DNA of 64,000 nucleotides from Rhodococcus sp. PAMC28707 (GCF_004795915.1 NZ_CP039253.1:4367501-4431500), one strand, 5' to 3'. Positions 1 to 9,584 are shown, counted from the first letter of the stretch. Notes: generated by a model not told the origin, from the sequence alone. Numbers and translations are program-made.

Positions 1-400
1 TTTCCGCTTCGGGTTCGGGTGCGTCGAGGCTGTAGGAAAACAGGGAGCGGTCACCATCGAAGTCGCCTTCGAAGGCTTTCCCGTACGGGTCGAGGAGTAG
101 TTTGCTCGGATCGCACCGGTGCCCGTTGCTCGGATCCCACGGTCCATGAACGCGGAATCCATACTTCTGCCCGGGTACCACCGAGGGCAGATACCCGTGC
201 CAGACGTAGCCGTCGGACTCCTCGAAACGGACTCGAGTTTCGGTGCCGTCGTCGGCGATAAGGCATAGATCGACAGCGTCGGCGACCTCGGAGAAGAGTG
301 CGAAGTTGGTACCCGCCCCGTCGTAGGTTGCACCCAGTGGATAGGCGGAGCCCGGCCAGACTGCGATCTCGAGTGTTTCGGTGGGAGCGTCCTCAGGCAT
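1..400 (-). CDS. glgX: Glycogen debranching enzyme GlgX, N-terminal part (cut by window edge)
   Basis: Starting from ATG at 400, the minus strand reads open to the window edge, giving about 133 residues. The protein begins MPEDAPTETLEIAVWPGSAY and continues with the glycogen-debranching N-terminal module (family 48 carbohydrate-binding type): PLGATYDGAGTNFALFSE near residue 22 and YGFRVHGPWDPSNGHRCDP near residue 80. This is the typical start of GlgX or TreX isoamylase-type enzymes, which hydrolyse alpha-1,6 branches of glycogen. The GH13 catalytic domain lies outside the window. The gene follows the acyltransferase gene by about 33 bp on the same strand, so the two may be co-transcribed. Identification is from family resemblance and is firm at family level. 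Confidence 0.88.
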   Translation of the reverse strand, partial: MPEDAPTETLEIAVWPGSAYPLGATYDGAGTNFALFSEVADAVDLCLIADDGTETRVRFEESDGYVWHGYLPSVVPGQKYGFRVHGPWDPSNGHRCDPSKLLLDPYGKAFEGDFDGDRSLFSYSLDAPEPEAE

Positions 401-433
401 GGGCCAACCTTACTGTGGCCCGGTGTAACCGGC

Positions 434-2560
434 TCACCACCAACCGGTGGCCGCCGCAATCTGCCGACTCAACTCGGTCGTCAGAGTGCGAACGTACGTT
501 GCGGTGAGGTGATGCTCGTCGCGATAGACGAGGACATTGCCCTGGATCACTCGGCATACCGGACCGTCGCACAATGCGTTGGAAAGATCGAGCAGATGTA
601 CGGATGGGTACTGAAACGACGCCGCCAGCGCCGGGTCGAGCGGGGACAAAGCGTTCTGGCGAGGCACTCCGCATGACGTCGCAGTGCCACCTTCGGCCAA
701 ACAATCGGCCGCTCGGTACGCAACGCCGTCGCGAGCGAGCCATGGATTGTCGCGGACGCCGAGAACCGGAACTCCGTGATCGGCCAACTGGGCCCACACC
801 TGTACGTAAGAATCCGGGGTGACGTCGCCGGGACCGTCGGGGCGTGGGCGCGTCGAGTTGGTGAAGACGTAGTCGGGTTTGCTTCGCTCGATCTCGCCGA
901 GAACGGAGTCGGACCAGTCGAGACAACCGGGGTATTCGCTGTCGCCGAGCATCGGCATGCTTCCGACGGTGAGTGGACAGCCCATCTTCAGATAGGTGAC
1001 TACTCGGAAACCTTTCTCGCGTCCCAGTTGATCGAGGGCGGTGATCCAATGTTCGGCGTGCGAACCTCCCGCCAGGGCTATCGTCCGTTCGGAATCCTTG
1101 TTCCCGTACTCGCAGCTGATGACATCACGGGTATCGAAGTCCGCTATGCATCCCTCGATCGTCGTGATGGGGAGGTCTGCGGGAGCAGAGAACAACGCGG
1201 GTATCACTTCGGCGTCCTCTGCGAGTGCGCCGTCGGTGAGGACTAGTGCGCCCGGATGCGTCGATGCATCGACGATGGAGCCGGCTTGCAGGTCAGTGAC
1301 GGAGCGGTCGATGTAATAGTTCCATCCGACAGAACCACAGACGACGACCGCGGCCGTCGCTGTTGCCACGACGGTGATCAACACCTTGGGAATCGACATG
1401 TTCGGCGCTTGCAAGGGCTTCTCGACCAACCGAACTGTTGCCGTTGCGAGAAGTACCGACAAGCCGACGACGAAGAAACCCAGAGTCGGGCCGGCGGACG
1501 GCTCGCCGGTCCAGAACAGTGCGAAGATCAGGATCGGCCAATGCCACAGGTACAGGGGGAAGGCAATCGAGCCCAGCCACACTCCGAACCGTGTGCTCAT
1601 CAGCCGCGCGACGGGGGTCGCCGGGCCGGCGAGAATCAGCGCGACGGTCGCCGAAACGGGCAGCAGCGCCCACGGGCCGGGAAACTCCCGGACGCCGTCG
1701 AGAACGAACCCGCACAAGGCGATGGCCGTCAGTCCGGCGAAGGCGAGCAGCGTGCTTGCCGACCTGCCGACCCACGACTGCCCGTCCCGCCAACGGTGTG
1801 CCGGGCGGTCGCGGGCTTGTCGGGCCGCGAACAATGCTGCGATTGCCGCTCCGATCAAGATTTCCCACAAGCGTGCTCCGGTGTCGTAGTAGTTCCACGA
1901 CTGCATTTCGCTGGTGCCATCGGCGGCGTAAACGAAGGACAGAAGCGCGGCACCTGCGAACAAGACGAGGTAGAGACCGGCAGGGGGGCTCATCGGCTGC
2001 CCACCCTTGGAACGTCGGACGATCCAAGCGAGTCCGAAGACGACGGCGATCGCGAGCAGATAGAACTGGAACTGCACGGCTACGGACCAAAGATGTTGAA
2101 CCGGGCTGACATTCTGGTCGGCCGCCAGATAGTCCTGTGCCGTCCATGCAAGTTCCCAGTTCGTGTAGAAGAACACTGCAGACACCAGCTGATCGCCTAC
2201 GTCGGCCCATCGAGTGCGGGGCAGAAGAGTCAGGGTGGCAAGTGCAACTGCAGCCAGAACCATCATCAGTGGGGGTCCGAGCCTGCGCAGAATTCGCCGC
2301 ACCCGAATGAGCGGATCGATACTTCCGCCGGACTGCGCGGTGCGAATGAGTGAGGCGGTGAAGAAGAATCCGCTCAACGTCAGGAAGACGTCGACGCCGC
2401 CGGAGACCCGTCCCATCCAGATGTGGAAGACGACGACGAGGGCGATAGCGATCCCACGGAGCCCGTTGAGATCGACTCGTACGGCGGAGGTCGAGTTCGG
2501 GCGCGGTGGGGCAGTCGCCTCGTTCCCGTCGCCGGCGAGAATTTGGGGCTGGACATGCAT
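434..2560 (-). CDS. Acyltransferase-3 membrane protein with C-terminal SGNH domain (OafA/YrhL type)
   Basis: The N-terminal half is an acyltransferase-3 integral membrane domain. It opens with VDLNGLRGIAIALVVVFHIW, whose His is the conserved family residue, followed by about ten hydrophobic segments. The C-terminal 250 residues form a periplasmic SGNH-hydrolase-like domain with a GGSHAEHW nucleophile block and a DEHHLTATYV Asp/His block near the end. Such proteins O-acylate cell-envelope glycans or glycolipids; the substrate here is unknown. An upstream ATG at 2644 is open, but the added 28 residues look non-coding, so the start at 2560 (MHVQPQILAGDG) is preferred. A perfect palindrome separates it from msrA. 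Confidence 0.85.
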   Translation of the reverse strand: MHVQPQILAGDGNEATAPPRPNSTSAVRVDLNGLRGIAIALVVVFHIWMGRVSGGVDVFLTLSGFFFTASLIRTAQSGGSIDPLIRVRRILRRLGPPLMMVLAAVALATLTLLPRTRWADVGDQLVSAVFFYTNWELAWTAQDYLAADQNVSPVQHLWSVAVQFQFYLLAIAVVFGLAWIVRRSKGGQPMSPPAGLYLVLFAGAALLSFVYAADGTSEMQSWNYYDTGARLWEILIGAAIAALFAARQARDRPAHRWRDGQSWVGRSASTLLAFAGLTAIALCGFVLDGVREFPGPWALLPVSATVALILAGPATPVARLMSTRFGVWLGSIAFPLYLWHWPILIFALFWTGEPSAGPTLGFFVVGLSVLLATATVRLVEKPLQAPNMSIPKVLITVVATATAAVVVCGSVGWNYYIDRSVTDLQAGSIVDASTHPGALVLTDGALAEDAEVIPALFSAPADLPITTIEGCIADFDTRDVISCEYGNKDSERTIALAGGSHAEHWITALDQLGREKGFRVVTYLKMGCPLTVGSMPMLGDSEYPGCLDWSDSVLGEIERSKPDYVFTNSTRPRPDGPGDVTPDSYVQVWAQLADHGVPVLGVRDNPWLARDGVAYRAADCLAEGGTATSCGVPRQNALSPLDPALAASFQYPSVHLLDLSNALCDGPVCRVIQGNVLVYRDEHHLTATYVRTLTTELSRQIAAATGWW

Positions 2561-2700
2561 GGGAAGTTCAATGCTCCGACTTTTCGGCGGTACTCGGTCG
2601 TCGATCGTTGATGAGGCTTGCAGGCGCCCACGATACTGGTGCACCCCACCAGACGAGCAATCAGCGGATCGTCACCGGGATTTCGAGTAACGCGTCGAAC

Positions 2701-2738
2701 GTGCAGTGGCCCCGAGCTCGAGCTCGGGGCCACTGCAC
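2701..2738. terminator. Perfect 38-bp palindrome, probable terminator after msrA
   Basis: Two 19-bp arms (GTGCAGTGGCCCCGAGCTC and its exact complement) abut with no spacer. In RNA the central bases would form the loop of a very stable GC-rich hairpin. It lies 15 bp past the msrA stop and upstream of the acyltransferase start, both on the minus strand. Its position suggests transcription termination or insulation between the two units. No U-tract follows, which is common for actinobacterial hairpin terminators. Confidence 0.75.
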
Positions 2739-2753
2739 GGGAAGTTGTGCTCG

Positions 2754-3272
2754 TCAGCTGGTGGTGGCTTCACGGTGTGGAAGTTTCCAGCCGGGACGAA
2801 CGAAGTGACACGTGTAGCCACTCGGGTAGTTCTGCAGGTAGTCCTGGTGCTCGGGCTCTGCCTCCCAGAACGGACCGGCCGGCTCCACTTCGGTGACGAC
2901 CTTTCCCGGCCACAGACCCGACGCATCTACATCGGCGATCGTGTCGAGGGCGACACGCTTCTGCTCCTCGGTCGTGTAATAAATAGCCGAGCGGTAACTG
3001 ACACCGACGTCGTTGCCCTGACGGTTCTTCGTGGAAGGGTCGTGGATCTGAAAGAAGAACTCCAGGATGTCGCGGTAGGAGATCTGCTCCGGATCGAAGA
3101 CGATTTCCACGGATTCGGCGTGGGTTCCGTGATTGCGGTAGGTCGCGTTGGCGACATCACCCCCGGAGTATCCGACGCGAGTCGAGGAAACGCCTGGCCG
3201 ATGCCGGATCAGTTCTTGTGCTCCCCAGAAGCAGCCTCCGGCGAGGATGGCGGTCTCGGTAGTTGTAGTCAC
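2754..3272 (-). CDS. msrA: Peptide methionine sulfoxide reductase MsrA
   Basis: The enzyme reduces the S epimer of methionine sulfoxide in oxidised proteins, using a cysteine nucleophile and thioredoxin. The protein has 172 residues, the usual length. The catalytic block [10 protein letters not shown] lies near residue 11, followed by [24 protein letters not shown] and [16 protein letters not shown], all signature MsrA segments. The C-terminus lacks further cysteines, so recycling would rely on a resolving thiol elsewhere or directly on a thiol donor. The start overlaps the msrB stop by 4 bp (ATGA), so both stereospecific reductases are translationally coupled. Confidence 0.96.
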   Translation of the reverse strand: MTTTTETAILAGGCFWGAQELIRHRPGVSSTRVGYSGGDVANATYRNHGTHAESVEIVFDPEQISYRDILEFFFQIHDPSTKNRQGNDVGVSYRSAIYYTTEEQKRVALDTIADVDASGLWPGKVVTEVEPAGPFWEAEPEHQDYLQNYPSGYTCHFVRPGWKLPHREATTS

Positions 3273-3748
3273 TTCTGCGCTCCTTCGTCTGAACTATCTT
3301 CGTTGCTGTCGAACTGTGCGCGATAGTCACCGTAACCCTCGGCCTCGAGGCGATCGAGGGGGATGAACCGTAGCGCTGCCGAGTTCATGCAGTACCGCAA
3401 GCCGCCGTCGACCTTCGGGCCATCTTTGAAGAGGTGTCCCAGGTGAGAGTCGCCGGTCGCGGACCGAATTTCGGTGCGCACCATCAGGTGGCTGAAATCC
3501 CGCTTCGTAACCACATTCTGCGGCTCGACGGGCCTGGTGAAGCTGGGCCACCCGGAGTGAGATTCGAATTTGTCCGCCGAAGAGAACAACGGCTCGCCCG
3601 TTACGACATCCACGTACAGACCGTCCTCGTGGTTATCCCAGTATTCGTTGTCGAAAGCTCGCTCGGTGCCGTTCTTCTGAGTGACTCGGAACTGCTCGGG
3701 AGTCAACCGATCGAGTGACTGCTCGTCCTTGCTGTAAGAGTGCGACAT
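3269..3748 (-). CDS. msrB: Peptide methionine (R)-S-oxide reductase MsrB
   Basis: The enzyme reduces the R epimer of methionine sulfoxide and complements MsrA encoded just downstream. The 159-residue protein has the SelR fold signatures: [32 protein letters not shown] and the catalytic-Cys block [16 protein letters not shown]. The two CxxC zinc sites found in many MsrB proteins are absent, so this belongs to the zinc-free subtype. The position that often holds a resolving Cys before GWPSF is Ser here. A short Asp/Glu/Ser-rich tail follows the domain. It is the first gene of the msrB-msrA unit and is divergent from secA2. Confidence 0.95.
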   Translation of the reverse strand: MSHSYSKDEQSLDRLTPEQFRVTQKNGTERAFDNEYWDNHEDGLYVDVVTGEPLFSSADKFESHSGWPSFTRPVEPQNVVTKRDFSHLMVRTEIRSATGDSHLGHLFKDGPKVDGGLRYCMNSAALRFIPLDRLEAEGYGDYRAQFDSNEDSSDEGAQK

Positions 3749-3924
3749 CTTTCTCGTCCTTCCTTGCGGTTCTCTTCGCTGGAGAACCCCGTTGGATCAA
3801 CAACTGTGTCTTTGCATAATTCCCGTGGCATCCGGTTCCTCCGGTCGGGCTTGTCGCTTCAGTAGGCTGGCAGAAAGAAGTGCTGAGGCACCGTTGATTT
3901 TTCTTCGCACGTAGGGATTGGTAG

Positions 3925-6234
3925 ATGGCATTGGGTTCTGATCGACTCTGGCGAGTACTCGGGCGTTCGGCGCAGAAGGGGCACGCTCGCTCCAGAAGTC
4001 GGGTGGACCTGGCGTACGAGTACGAGGACTGGGCGCGAGGACTCACCGACCCCGAGCTCACCGCGGCGGCGACATCGCTTCGCGTCGACAGGAGCGAGGA
4101 CCTCGACGTTCCGCGCTACCTGGCGCTCGTTCGTGAAGCGAGTGATCGGGCCGTCGGGCTGCGGCCTTTCGACGTTCAGTTGCTCGCGGCCGTCCGGATG
4201 ATGGCGGGCGACGTAGTCGAGATGGCAACCGGTGAGGGAAAGACGCTCGCGGGCGCGGTCGCGGCAGGCGGATATGTGCTCTCCGGCGCTCGCGTGCATG
4301 TCATCTCCATCAACGACTTCCTTGCCCGACGCGACGCCGCCTGGATGGCACCGCTGTACGAGATGCTGGGTCTGACAGTCGGGTCGGTCACCGAATCCTC
4401 GACTCCGGAGGAACGACGGAAGGCGTATGCCTGTGACGTCACGTATGCCTCGGTCAACGAGATCGGATTCGACGTTCTTCGTGATCATCTGGTCGACGAC
4501 ATCGCCGATCTGGTAGCGCCCACTCCTGATGTTGCGCTGATAGACGAGGCCGATTCGGTGCTCGTCGACGAAGCACTCGTTCCCTTGGTCCTTGCGGGAT
4601 CGGTACAGAAGGATGTGCCGGCGTCGAAGGTGTTCGAGGCAATTCGCGGCTTGGCGAAGAGCACCGATTTCGACACCGACGCCGACGGCCGAAACGTCTT
4701 TCTCACCGACGAGGGCGCTGCCCGGTTGGAGAAGGAACTCGGCGATATCGACCTGTACTCCGAGGAGCATGTCGGGACCACCTTGGTTGCGGTCAATGTC
4801 GCGCTGCACGCTCAGGTCCTTCTCCAGCGCGATGTGCATTACATCGTCCGGGACGGGAGGGTCCAGTTGATCAATGCATCTCGTGGGCGCGTTGCGGAGT
4901 TGCAACGGTGGCCGGACGGTTTGCAGGCAGCGGTGGAGACCAAGGAAGGACTGAAGCCGACGGAGACGGGGGAGATTCTCGACACGATCACCGTGCAGGC
5001 TCTGATCGGTAGATATCCGACGGTGTGCGGAATGACCGGTACTGCGCTCGCCGCCGGCGAACAGCTCAAGAAGTTCTACGGGCTGGGGGTCTCGCTGATT
5101 TCGCCCAACCAGCCGAACATTCGAATCGACGAGGCCGACCGTGTCTACGACACTGCCTCGAACAAAAATGCGGCGGTGGTGGCCTTCGTCAAGGAGGTAC
5201 ACGAGCAAGAACAACCGATTCTTATCGGCACCCACGACGTTGCCGAATCCGAGGACCTGGCCGAGCAGCTTCAAAAGCAGGGAGTTTCGGTCGTCGTGTT
5301 GAACGCGAAGAACGACGCCGAGGAAGCCGGCGTCATCGCCGCTGCCGGCGTGATCGGAGCTGTCACAGTGTCGACTCAGATTGCCGGACGAGGAACCGAC
5401 ATCAAACTGGGTGGACCCGGTTCCGATACGAAAGCCGCCAAGGATCGAGTGACCGAACTCGGCGGGCTGCTCGTGGTCGGAACCGGTCGGCACACGACCG
5501 AGAGGCTCGACAATCAACTTCGTGGCCGCGCAGGCCGCCAGGGTGATCCGGGACGTTCGGTGTTCTTCTCCAGTTGGGAGGACGACGTCGTGACGGCTAA
5601 TATCGGACCCAAGGAGCAGCCCAGGAAGCACGACGACACCGGGCTGATCACTTCGGCGGGTGTTGCCGGAAAGATCGATCATGCGCAGCGGATAGCCGAG
5701 GGCACGATGCTCGAAGTGCATTCGCGCACGTGGCGGTACAACCAGCTCACCGCTGCGCATCGCGACATCCTCGACCGTCGACGTACGACGTTGCTCGCCA
5801 CTGCTGAAGCGTTGGAGCTTCTCAGTTCCGCTGCACCGGAACGTGCTTCGGAGCTCCGCGCCGAGGTATCGGAGGACACCCTGGTCGTCGCGGCTCGTCG
5901 AATCGTGCTGTTCCATCTCGACCGGGCGTGGTCGGACTACTTGGCGCACCTCGCCGATGTGCGCGAGAGTATCCACCTGCGCGCGCTCGGTCGAGAGAAC
6001 CCATTGGACGAATATCACCGAATCGCTGTCGAGGCGTTCAAGACCGTCTCGGACAAGGCGATGGAACAAGCTCAGGTGACGTTCGAGACGGTCGAGATCA
6101 CTTCCGAGGGAATCGATCTCGATAATGCGGGCCTGCAACGCCCGACGTCGACATGGACGTACATGGTGCACGACAACCCGTTCGCTTCCAGTGCGGGCAA
6201 CAGTGCCGGACTGGGTGCCGTCTTCGGCGGCTAG
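3925..6234 (+). CDS. secA2: Accessory preprotein translocase ATPase SecA2
   Basis: This is a SecA-family motor ATPase of 769 residues, shorter than housekeeping SecA1 (about 900-950) and lacking the C-terminal zinc-binding tail, as expected for actinobacterial SecA2. Walker A is EMATGEGKT near residue 99 and the DEAD-type Walker B is LIDEAD near 205. The preprotein cross-linking region and second nucleotide-binding fold follow, with [14 protein letters not shown] and [13 protein letters not shown]. SecA2 works with SecYEG to export a limited protein set in mycobacteria. Genomes with SecA2 normally keep a separate secA1. Its stop overlaps the stop of the convergent bioQ gene within the bases CTAG. 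Confidence 0.93.
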   Translation: MALGSDRLWRVLGRSAQKGHARSRSRVDLAYEYEDWARGLTDPELTAAATSLRVDRSEDLDVPRYLALVREASDRAVGLRPFDVQLLAAVRMMAGDVVEMATGEGKTLAGAVAAGGYVLSGARVHVISINDFLARRDAAWMAPLYEMLGLTVGSVTESSTPEERRKAYACDVTYASVNEIGFDVLRDHLVDDIADLVAPTPDVALIDEADSVLVDEALVPLVLAGSVQKDVPASKVFEAIRGLAKSTDFDTDADGRNVFLTDEGAARLEKELGDIDLYSEEHVGTTLVAVNVALHAQVLLQRDVHYIVRDGRVQLINASRGRVAELQRWPDGLQAAVETKEGLKPTETGEILDTITVQALIGRYPTVCGMTGTALAAGEQLKKFYGLGVSLISPNQPNIRIDEADRVYDTASNKNAAVVAFVKEVHEQEQPILIGTHDVAESEDLAEQLQKQGVSVVVLNAKNDAEEAGVIAAAGVIGAVTVSTQIAGRGTDIKLGGPGSDTKAAKDRVTELGGLLVVGTGRHTTERLDNQLRGRAGRQGDPGRSVFFSSWEDDVVTANIGPKEQPRKHDDTGLITSAGVAGKIDHAQRIAEGTMLEVHSRTWRYNQLTAAHRDILDRRRTTLLATAEALELLSSAAPERASELRAEVSEDTLVVAARRIVLFHLDRAWSDYLAHLADVRESIHLRALGRENPLDEYHRIAVEAFKTVSDKAMEQAQVTFETVEITSEGIDLDNAGLQRPTSTWTYMVHDNPFASSAGNSAGLGAVFGG

Positions 6235-6818
6235 AGCCGCGCGGAGGCGCCCAGATTGTGCCGGACTCCGTCGATGAACAGCCCCAGACCGAAATCGAAT
6301 CTGCTTGTCGAATCAGGACTTTCGAACAGCGGGGACGCTTCTTCGGTGAGGGCGCCGACGGAGTCCATCTGCATACGTGACTGTTCGTCGACAGTCTGGC
6401 CCAGCACGTAATACAGCAGCGTGTCCGCAGTGAGTTCGGCGTCGCTGCGGCTCGAACCTGCTCGGATGCAGACTGCGGCGATGCGCTCGCGGACCCGGTT
6501 GGTAGTCAGTCGCGACGCATAGGTCGCGGCAACCAGTTCGGCGCCGTCTCGGCGTGAAAGCAAAGCATCGCGTAAGCGGTGGGCAAGTTCGCGCACCTGC
6601 TCATCCCATCCGGTACGGGTCGGGGGTGCATCGACGTCGGTGAGAAGGTGATCGGCGATCGCGCCGAGGAGTGTCTGCTTGTTGGGAAAGTGCCAATACA
6701 GCGCGCCGGGTTGGACGTGCAGAGACGTTGCCAGCCTGCGCATCGTCAGATCGCCGAGCCCGTATTCGTCGAGGATCGATATCGCGCCGTCGAGGACGTC
6801 CGCTCTACGCAGTTGCAC
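6231..6818 (-). CDS. bioQ: TetR-family repressor, probable biotin regulator BioQ
   Basis: The gene encodes a TetR protein of about 195 residues with an N-terminal helix-turn-helix ([20 protein letters not shown]). A GTG at 6818 is chosen because AGGAG lies 6 bases upstream; a longer frame to 6887 would run through the operator region. It is divergent from bioB, and two perfect 13-bp inverted repeats lie between them. This matches BioQ of corynebacteria and mycobacteria, a TetR protein that represses biotin synthesis genes. Family assignment is direct; the BioQ identity is inferred from context and operator shape. Confidence 0.85.
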   Translation of the reverse strand: MQLRRADVLDGAISILDEYGLGDLTMRRLATSLHVQPGALYWHFPNKQTLLGAIADHLLTDVDAPPTRTGWDEQVRELAHRLRDALLSRRDGAELVAATYASRLTTNRVRERIAAVCIRAGSSRSDAELTADTLLYYVLGQTVDEQSRMQMDSVGALTEEASPLFESPDSTSRFDFGLGLFIDGVRHNLGASARL

Positions 6819-6873
6819 TCGGCACTCCTGTTCCTCGGTTCGGCTTTGACAGTATCCGACCGCCAGCATAACC

Positions 6874-6886
6874 TGAACGCCGTTCA
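6874..6886. promoter_or_regulatory. Probable BioQ operator 1
   Basis: This is the perfect 13-bp inverted repeat TGAACGCCGTTCA. It has the TGAAC-N3-GTTCA form reported for BioQ sites and lies in the bioQ-bioB intergenic region. The second copy begins 16 bp further on. Confidence 0.8.
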
Positions 6887-6889
6887 ACT

Positions 6890-6902
6890 TGAACGGTGTT
6901 CA
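6890..6902. promoter_or_regulatory. Probable BioQ operator 2
   Basis: This is the perfect inverted repeat TGAACGGTGTTCA, extended to 15 bp by flanking T and A. It has the same arms as operator 1 with a different 3-base centre and lies 30 bp upstream of the bioB start. Tandem sites 16 bp apart suggest binding of two dimers to control both divergent genes. Confidence 0.82.
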
Positions 6903-6932
6903 ATTATGCCCGTGTGACCGAAGGAGCAGTTC

Positions 6933-7946
6933 GTGACCCAGATATCTGTGCAGTCCGACATTGTCGACAGAGCGCGTACTCAAGTGCTCGAGAACGGTGA
7001 GGGGCTGACACAGAGCCAGGTGCTCGAGATCCTTCGGTTGCCGGAGGAGCGATTGGAGGAAGCGCTTGCCCTGGCGCACGAGGTGAGAATGGCCTGGTGT
7101 GGTCCAGAGATCGAGGTCGAAGGGATCATCAGTCTCAAGACCGGCGGATGCCCCGAGGATTGCCATTTCTGCTCGCAGTCAGGCCTGTTCGAGTCGCCGG
7201 TTCGCGCTGCACGCCTCGACATTCCCTCCCTCGTGGAGGCTGCCAAACAGACGGCCAAGTCCGGAGCCACCGAATTCTGCATCGTCGCTGCAGTTCGTGG
7301 TCCGGATGAGCGACTGCTCGCCCAGGTGGCAGCAGGCATCGAGGCGATCCGCAACGAAGTCGACATCGACATCGCGTGCTCGCTCGGCATGTTGACCCAG
7401 GAGCAGGTCGATCAGCTTTCTGCGATGGGAGTTCATCGCTACAACCACAATCTCGAAACTGCCCGCTCGTACTTTCCAAAGGTCGTCACCACCCATACGT
7501 GGGAAGAGCGTTGGGGCACATTGGAAATGGTGCGAGCGGCAGGAATGGAGGTGTGCTGCGGAGGGATTCTCGGGATGGGGGAGTCGCTGGAGCAGCGAGC
7601 GGAGTTCACCGCGGATCTGGCTGCCCTGGAACCGGACGAGGTGCCACTGAACTTCCTCAATCCGCGACCGGGAACTCCGTTCGGAAACCTTGACGTACTA
7701 CCACCGTCCGAGGCGCTGTTGGCTGTTGCGGCATTCAGACTGGCGCTGCCGAGGACGATTCTGCGATTCGCCGGTGGGCGCGAGATCACCTTGGGTGACC
7801 TCGGCGCACAGAAGGGCATTCTCGGCGGCATCAATGCCGTGATCGTCGGCAATTACCTGACCACTCTGGGACGGCCTGCGGAGGAAGATCTGGACCTCCT
7901 CGGTGAGCTTCGGATGCCGATCAAAGCCTTGAACTCGACCATCTAA
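6933..7946 (+). CDS. bioB: Biotin synthase BioB (radical SAM)
   Basis: BioB inserts sulfur into dethiobiotin, the last step of biotin synthesis. The protein has 337 residues. The radical-SAM cluster motif Cys73-x3-Cys77-x2-Cys80 lies in [16 protein letters not shown], and conserved biotin-synthase segments include [21 protein letters not shown] and [13 protein letters not shown]. The GTG start is supported by AAGGAG 6-7 bases upstream. The next gene, bsaP, begins 9 bp downstream and encodes an auxiliary protein that some actinobacterial BioB enzymes need. Regulation is probably through the two BioQ-type operators upstream. Confidence 0.97.
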   Translation: MTQISVQSDIVDRARTQVLENGEGLTQSQVLEILRLPEERLEEALALAHEVRMAWCGPEIEVEGIISLKTGGCPEDCHFCSQSGLFESPVRAARLDIPSLVEAAKQTAKSGATEFCIVAAVRGPDERLLAQVAAGIEAIRNEVDIDIACSLGMLTQEQVDQLSAMGVHRYNHNLETARSYFPKVVTTHTWEERWGTLEMVRAAGMEVCCGGILGMGESLEQRAEFTADLAALEPDEVPLNFLNPRPGTPFGNLDVLPPSEALLAVAAFRLALPRTILRFAGGREITLGDLGAQKGILGGINAVIVGNYLTTLGRPAEEDLDLLGELRMPIKALNSTI

Positions 7947-7955
7947 GGTGGAGGC

Positions 7956-8171
7956 GTGACTACCGATCAGCGCTACAGCCTGCACACGGGTAAGCCTCTG
8001 GTCCCCGGCGTGGACGAGACCGTCACCGAGGCGGCTCGGCTCGGTCTGGAGCCCCCACGGTTCTGCGCCGAATGTGGTCGGCGCATGGTGGTGCAGATTC
8101 GTCCGGACGGATGGACCTCGAAGTGCTCGCGTCACGGATCGAACGACTCCGCGACTTCGGGAAGGCGATAG
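7956..8171 (+). CDS. bsaP: Biotin synthase auxiliary protein BsaP (small Cys-rich protein)
   Basis: This 71-residue protein is encoded directly after bioB, with GGTGGAGG just before a GTG start. Three cysteines (Cys37, Cys40, Cys57) lie in [10 protein letters not shown] and SKCSRHG, a plausible iron-sulfur or zinc site. M. tuberculosis has a homologous small gene (Rv1590) at the same place. Proteins of this type were recently shown to be needed by actinobacterial biotin synthases to convert dethiobiotin to biotin, probably through an iron-sulfur cluster. Identification rests on size, position and Cys spacing. Confidence 0.85.
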   Translation: MTTDQRYSLHTGKPLVPGVDETVTEAARLGLEPPRFCAECGRRMVVQIRPDGWTSKCSRHGSNDSATSGRR

Positions 8172-8176
8172 GGCCA

Positions 8177-8827
8177 GTGGAATCGACGATGGAATCGGAC
8201 CGCGCCACCTTCGACGGGGACGCGGCACCGATTCCTCGGTTCCGGATCTTGGCCATAACTGTCGCCGTTGCTGTCGGGGTCGGCGCTCTCGCAGGCGTAT
8301 TTTGGGCACTTCTGGCCCCGGTGGAACATCTTGTCGTTCTTGCGCCCGGCCGGGGTGCGCCGTTGACCGGCGAGAGCCTGCACCGATTCGATTCGGTCGC
8401 CATCTTCCTGTGCATCACCCTCGTCGCAGGTGTACTTCTTCCGGTCGGATTCTGGACGTGGACCGAGCGCCGCGGCCCTGCAATGGGTCTGGGGTTGGTG
8501 CTCGGTTCCTTCCTGGGGTCGGCAACGACGCTGGGCGTCGGGGTGTGGTTCTCCGGAATTCTGCATACCCGACCGGACGATCCCGCCGTCGGATCCGTTG
8601 TTGCGCGGGCTGTGGGCGTGGAAACCCCGCTGGTGCTGATCGTGCAGGCTCTGGCGACCTCGTTCGTCGTACTGCTCCTTTCGGCGATGAACCCGCACGA
8701 CAATCTTCGATTCACGCCGGAAGACGAGGAGTCGGAGCCCAGTACGAATTCCGTCGCCGAGGGCAGCGACCGAGCACTCGGTCCACTGTGGAACGACGAA
8801 CCTTCTGATTCAACTGGGCGGGCGTAA
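8177..8827 (+). CDS. DUF2567-family integral membrane protein
   Basis: The predicted protein has about 216 residues and four hydrophobic segments (for example RILAITVAVAVGVGALAGVF and FLCITLVAGVLLPVGFWTW), with an acidic C-terminal tail. A homologue (Rv1591) follows bioB and bsaP in M. tuberculosis, so the position is conserved. Function is unknown. The GTG at 8177 is chosen because GGAAGG lies about 12 bases before it and it starts just after the bsaP stop; a longer frame from 8072 would overlap bsaP. Its 3' end overlaps the convergent nrtR gene by 18 bp. Confidence 0.75.
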   Translation: MESTMESDRATFDGDAAPIPRFRILAITVAVAVGVGALAGVFWALLAPVEHLVVLAPGRGAPLTGESLHRFDSVAIFLCITLVAGVLLPVGFWTWTERRGPAMGLGLVLGSFLGSATTLGVGVWFSGILHTRPDDPAVGSVVARAVGVETPLVLIVQALATSFVVLLLSAMNPHDNLRFTPEDEESEPSTNSVAEGSDRALGPLWNDEPSDSTGRA

Positions 8828-9505
8828 AGCGGCGAACTCGTCGGTGACGCGCAAGGAAGCGTCGGCGAACCGGTAGAGAGCGGGGGGACGACCTCCTGCC
8901 TTACCCGACGGCGAGGTCTTGCCCGTCGCCTCCAGCACTTTTCGGCGCCCGAGCACGCGTTGGAGATTTGTCGCATCCACCTGATAGTCGAGGGCAGCGG
9001 CGTATATCTCGCGCAGCGTAGACATAGCGAATTCGACTGGCGCAAGCGCGAATGCGATGTTGGTATAGGACAGTTTCGCAACCAATCGGGCTCGTGCGTG
9101 TCGAACGACGGTCCGGTGGTCGAAGGACATGTCGGGAAGCCGTGCGACCGGATGCCACTCGGTGTCTTCCGGCAGTTTCGGGTCCGTGGAGATCGGGACC
9201 AGGCCCAGGAAGGTCGAGGCGATCCGTCGATCTCCGGGTACCCGATCGGGGTCGCTGAAGACGGACAGTTGTTCGAGGTGGGCGACTTTTCGGACGTCGA
9301 CCTTCTCGGCGAGCTGGCGACGGGCGGAGGAGGGGAGGTCCTCGTCGGATTCGAGAACACCGCCGGGAAGCGACCACGAGCCCAACTCCGGCTCGAGTGC
9401 GCGCTGCCAGAGCAGGACTCCGAGTTCGGGGCTCTGGCCTGCGGTGAAGGTCCGAACCTGGAACACCGCGATGAGTACTTCGTGGACGGTGCTACGATGA
9501 ATCAT
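8810..9505 (-). CDS. nrtR: NrtR-type NAD biosynthesis repressor (degenerate Nudix plus winged helix)
   Basis: The N-terminal half is a Nudix fold with the box [22 protein letters not shown]. In the REUXEE core, one Glu is Gln and the last is Lys, consistent with lost hydrolase activity and ligand sensing. The C-terminal half ([21 protein letters not shown], then [10 protein letters not shown]) is the winged DNA-binding domain. NrtR/NdnR proteins repress nad genes in corynebacteria and mycobacteria. The gene is divergent from nadABC with an inverted repeat between them. The ATG at 9505 sits just outside that repeat; an ATG at 9517 lies inside it and is less likely. Confidence 0.9.
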   Translation of the reverse strand: MIHRSTVHEVLIAVFQVRTFTAGQSPELGVLLWQRALEPELGSWSLPGGVLESDEDLPSSARRQLAEKVDVRKVAHLEQLSVFSDPDRVPGDRRIASTFLGLVPISTDPKLPEDTEWHPVARLPDMSFDHRTVVRHARARLVAKLSYTNIAFALAPVEFAMSTLREIYAAALDYQVDATNLQRVLGRRKVLEATGKTSPSGKAGGRPPALYRFADASLRVTDEFAALRPPS

Positions 9506-9528
9506 GTTTTCGATCATAAGTCGAAAAC
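9506..9528. promoter_or_regulatory. Probable NrtR operator
   Basis: Perfect 8-bp arms GTTTTCGA and TCGAAAAC are separated by 7 bases. The site lies directly before the nrtR start and 57 bp before nadA, so one bound repressor dimer could control both divergent units. Confidence 0.82.
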
Positions 9529-9584
9529 CCCATCATAGGAAATCCGGACTTTTCGGGCCGGATGATCGGCGAAGGAGTACCGCC

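Noticed and set aside
3859..6171. 770-residue open frame on the minus strand
   Set aside because: It lies wholly antisense to secA2, which has clear motor motifs. The antisense product has no recognisable domain and results from high GC at third positions.
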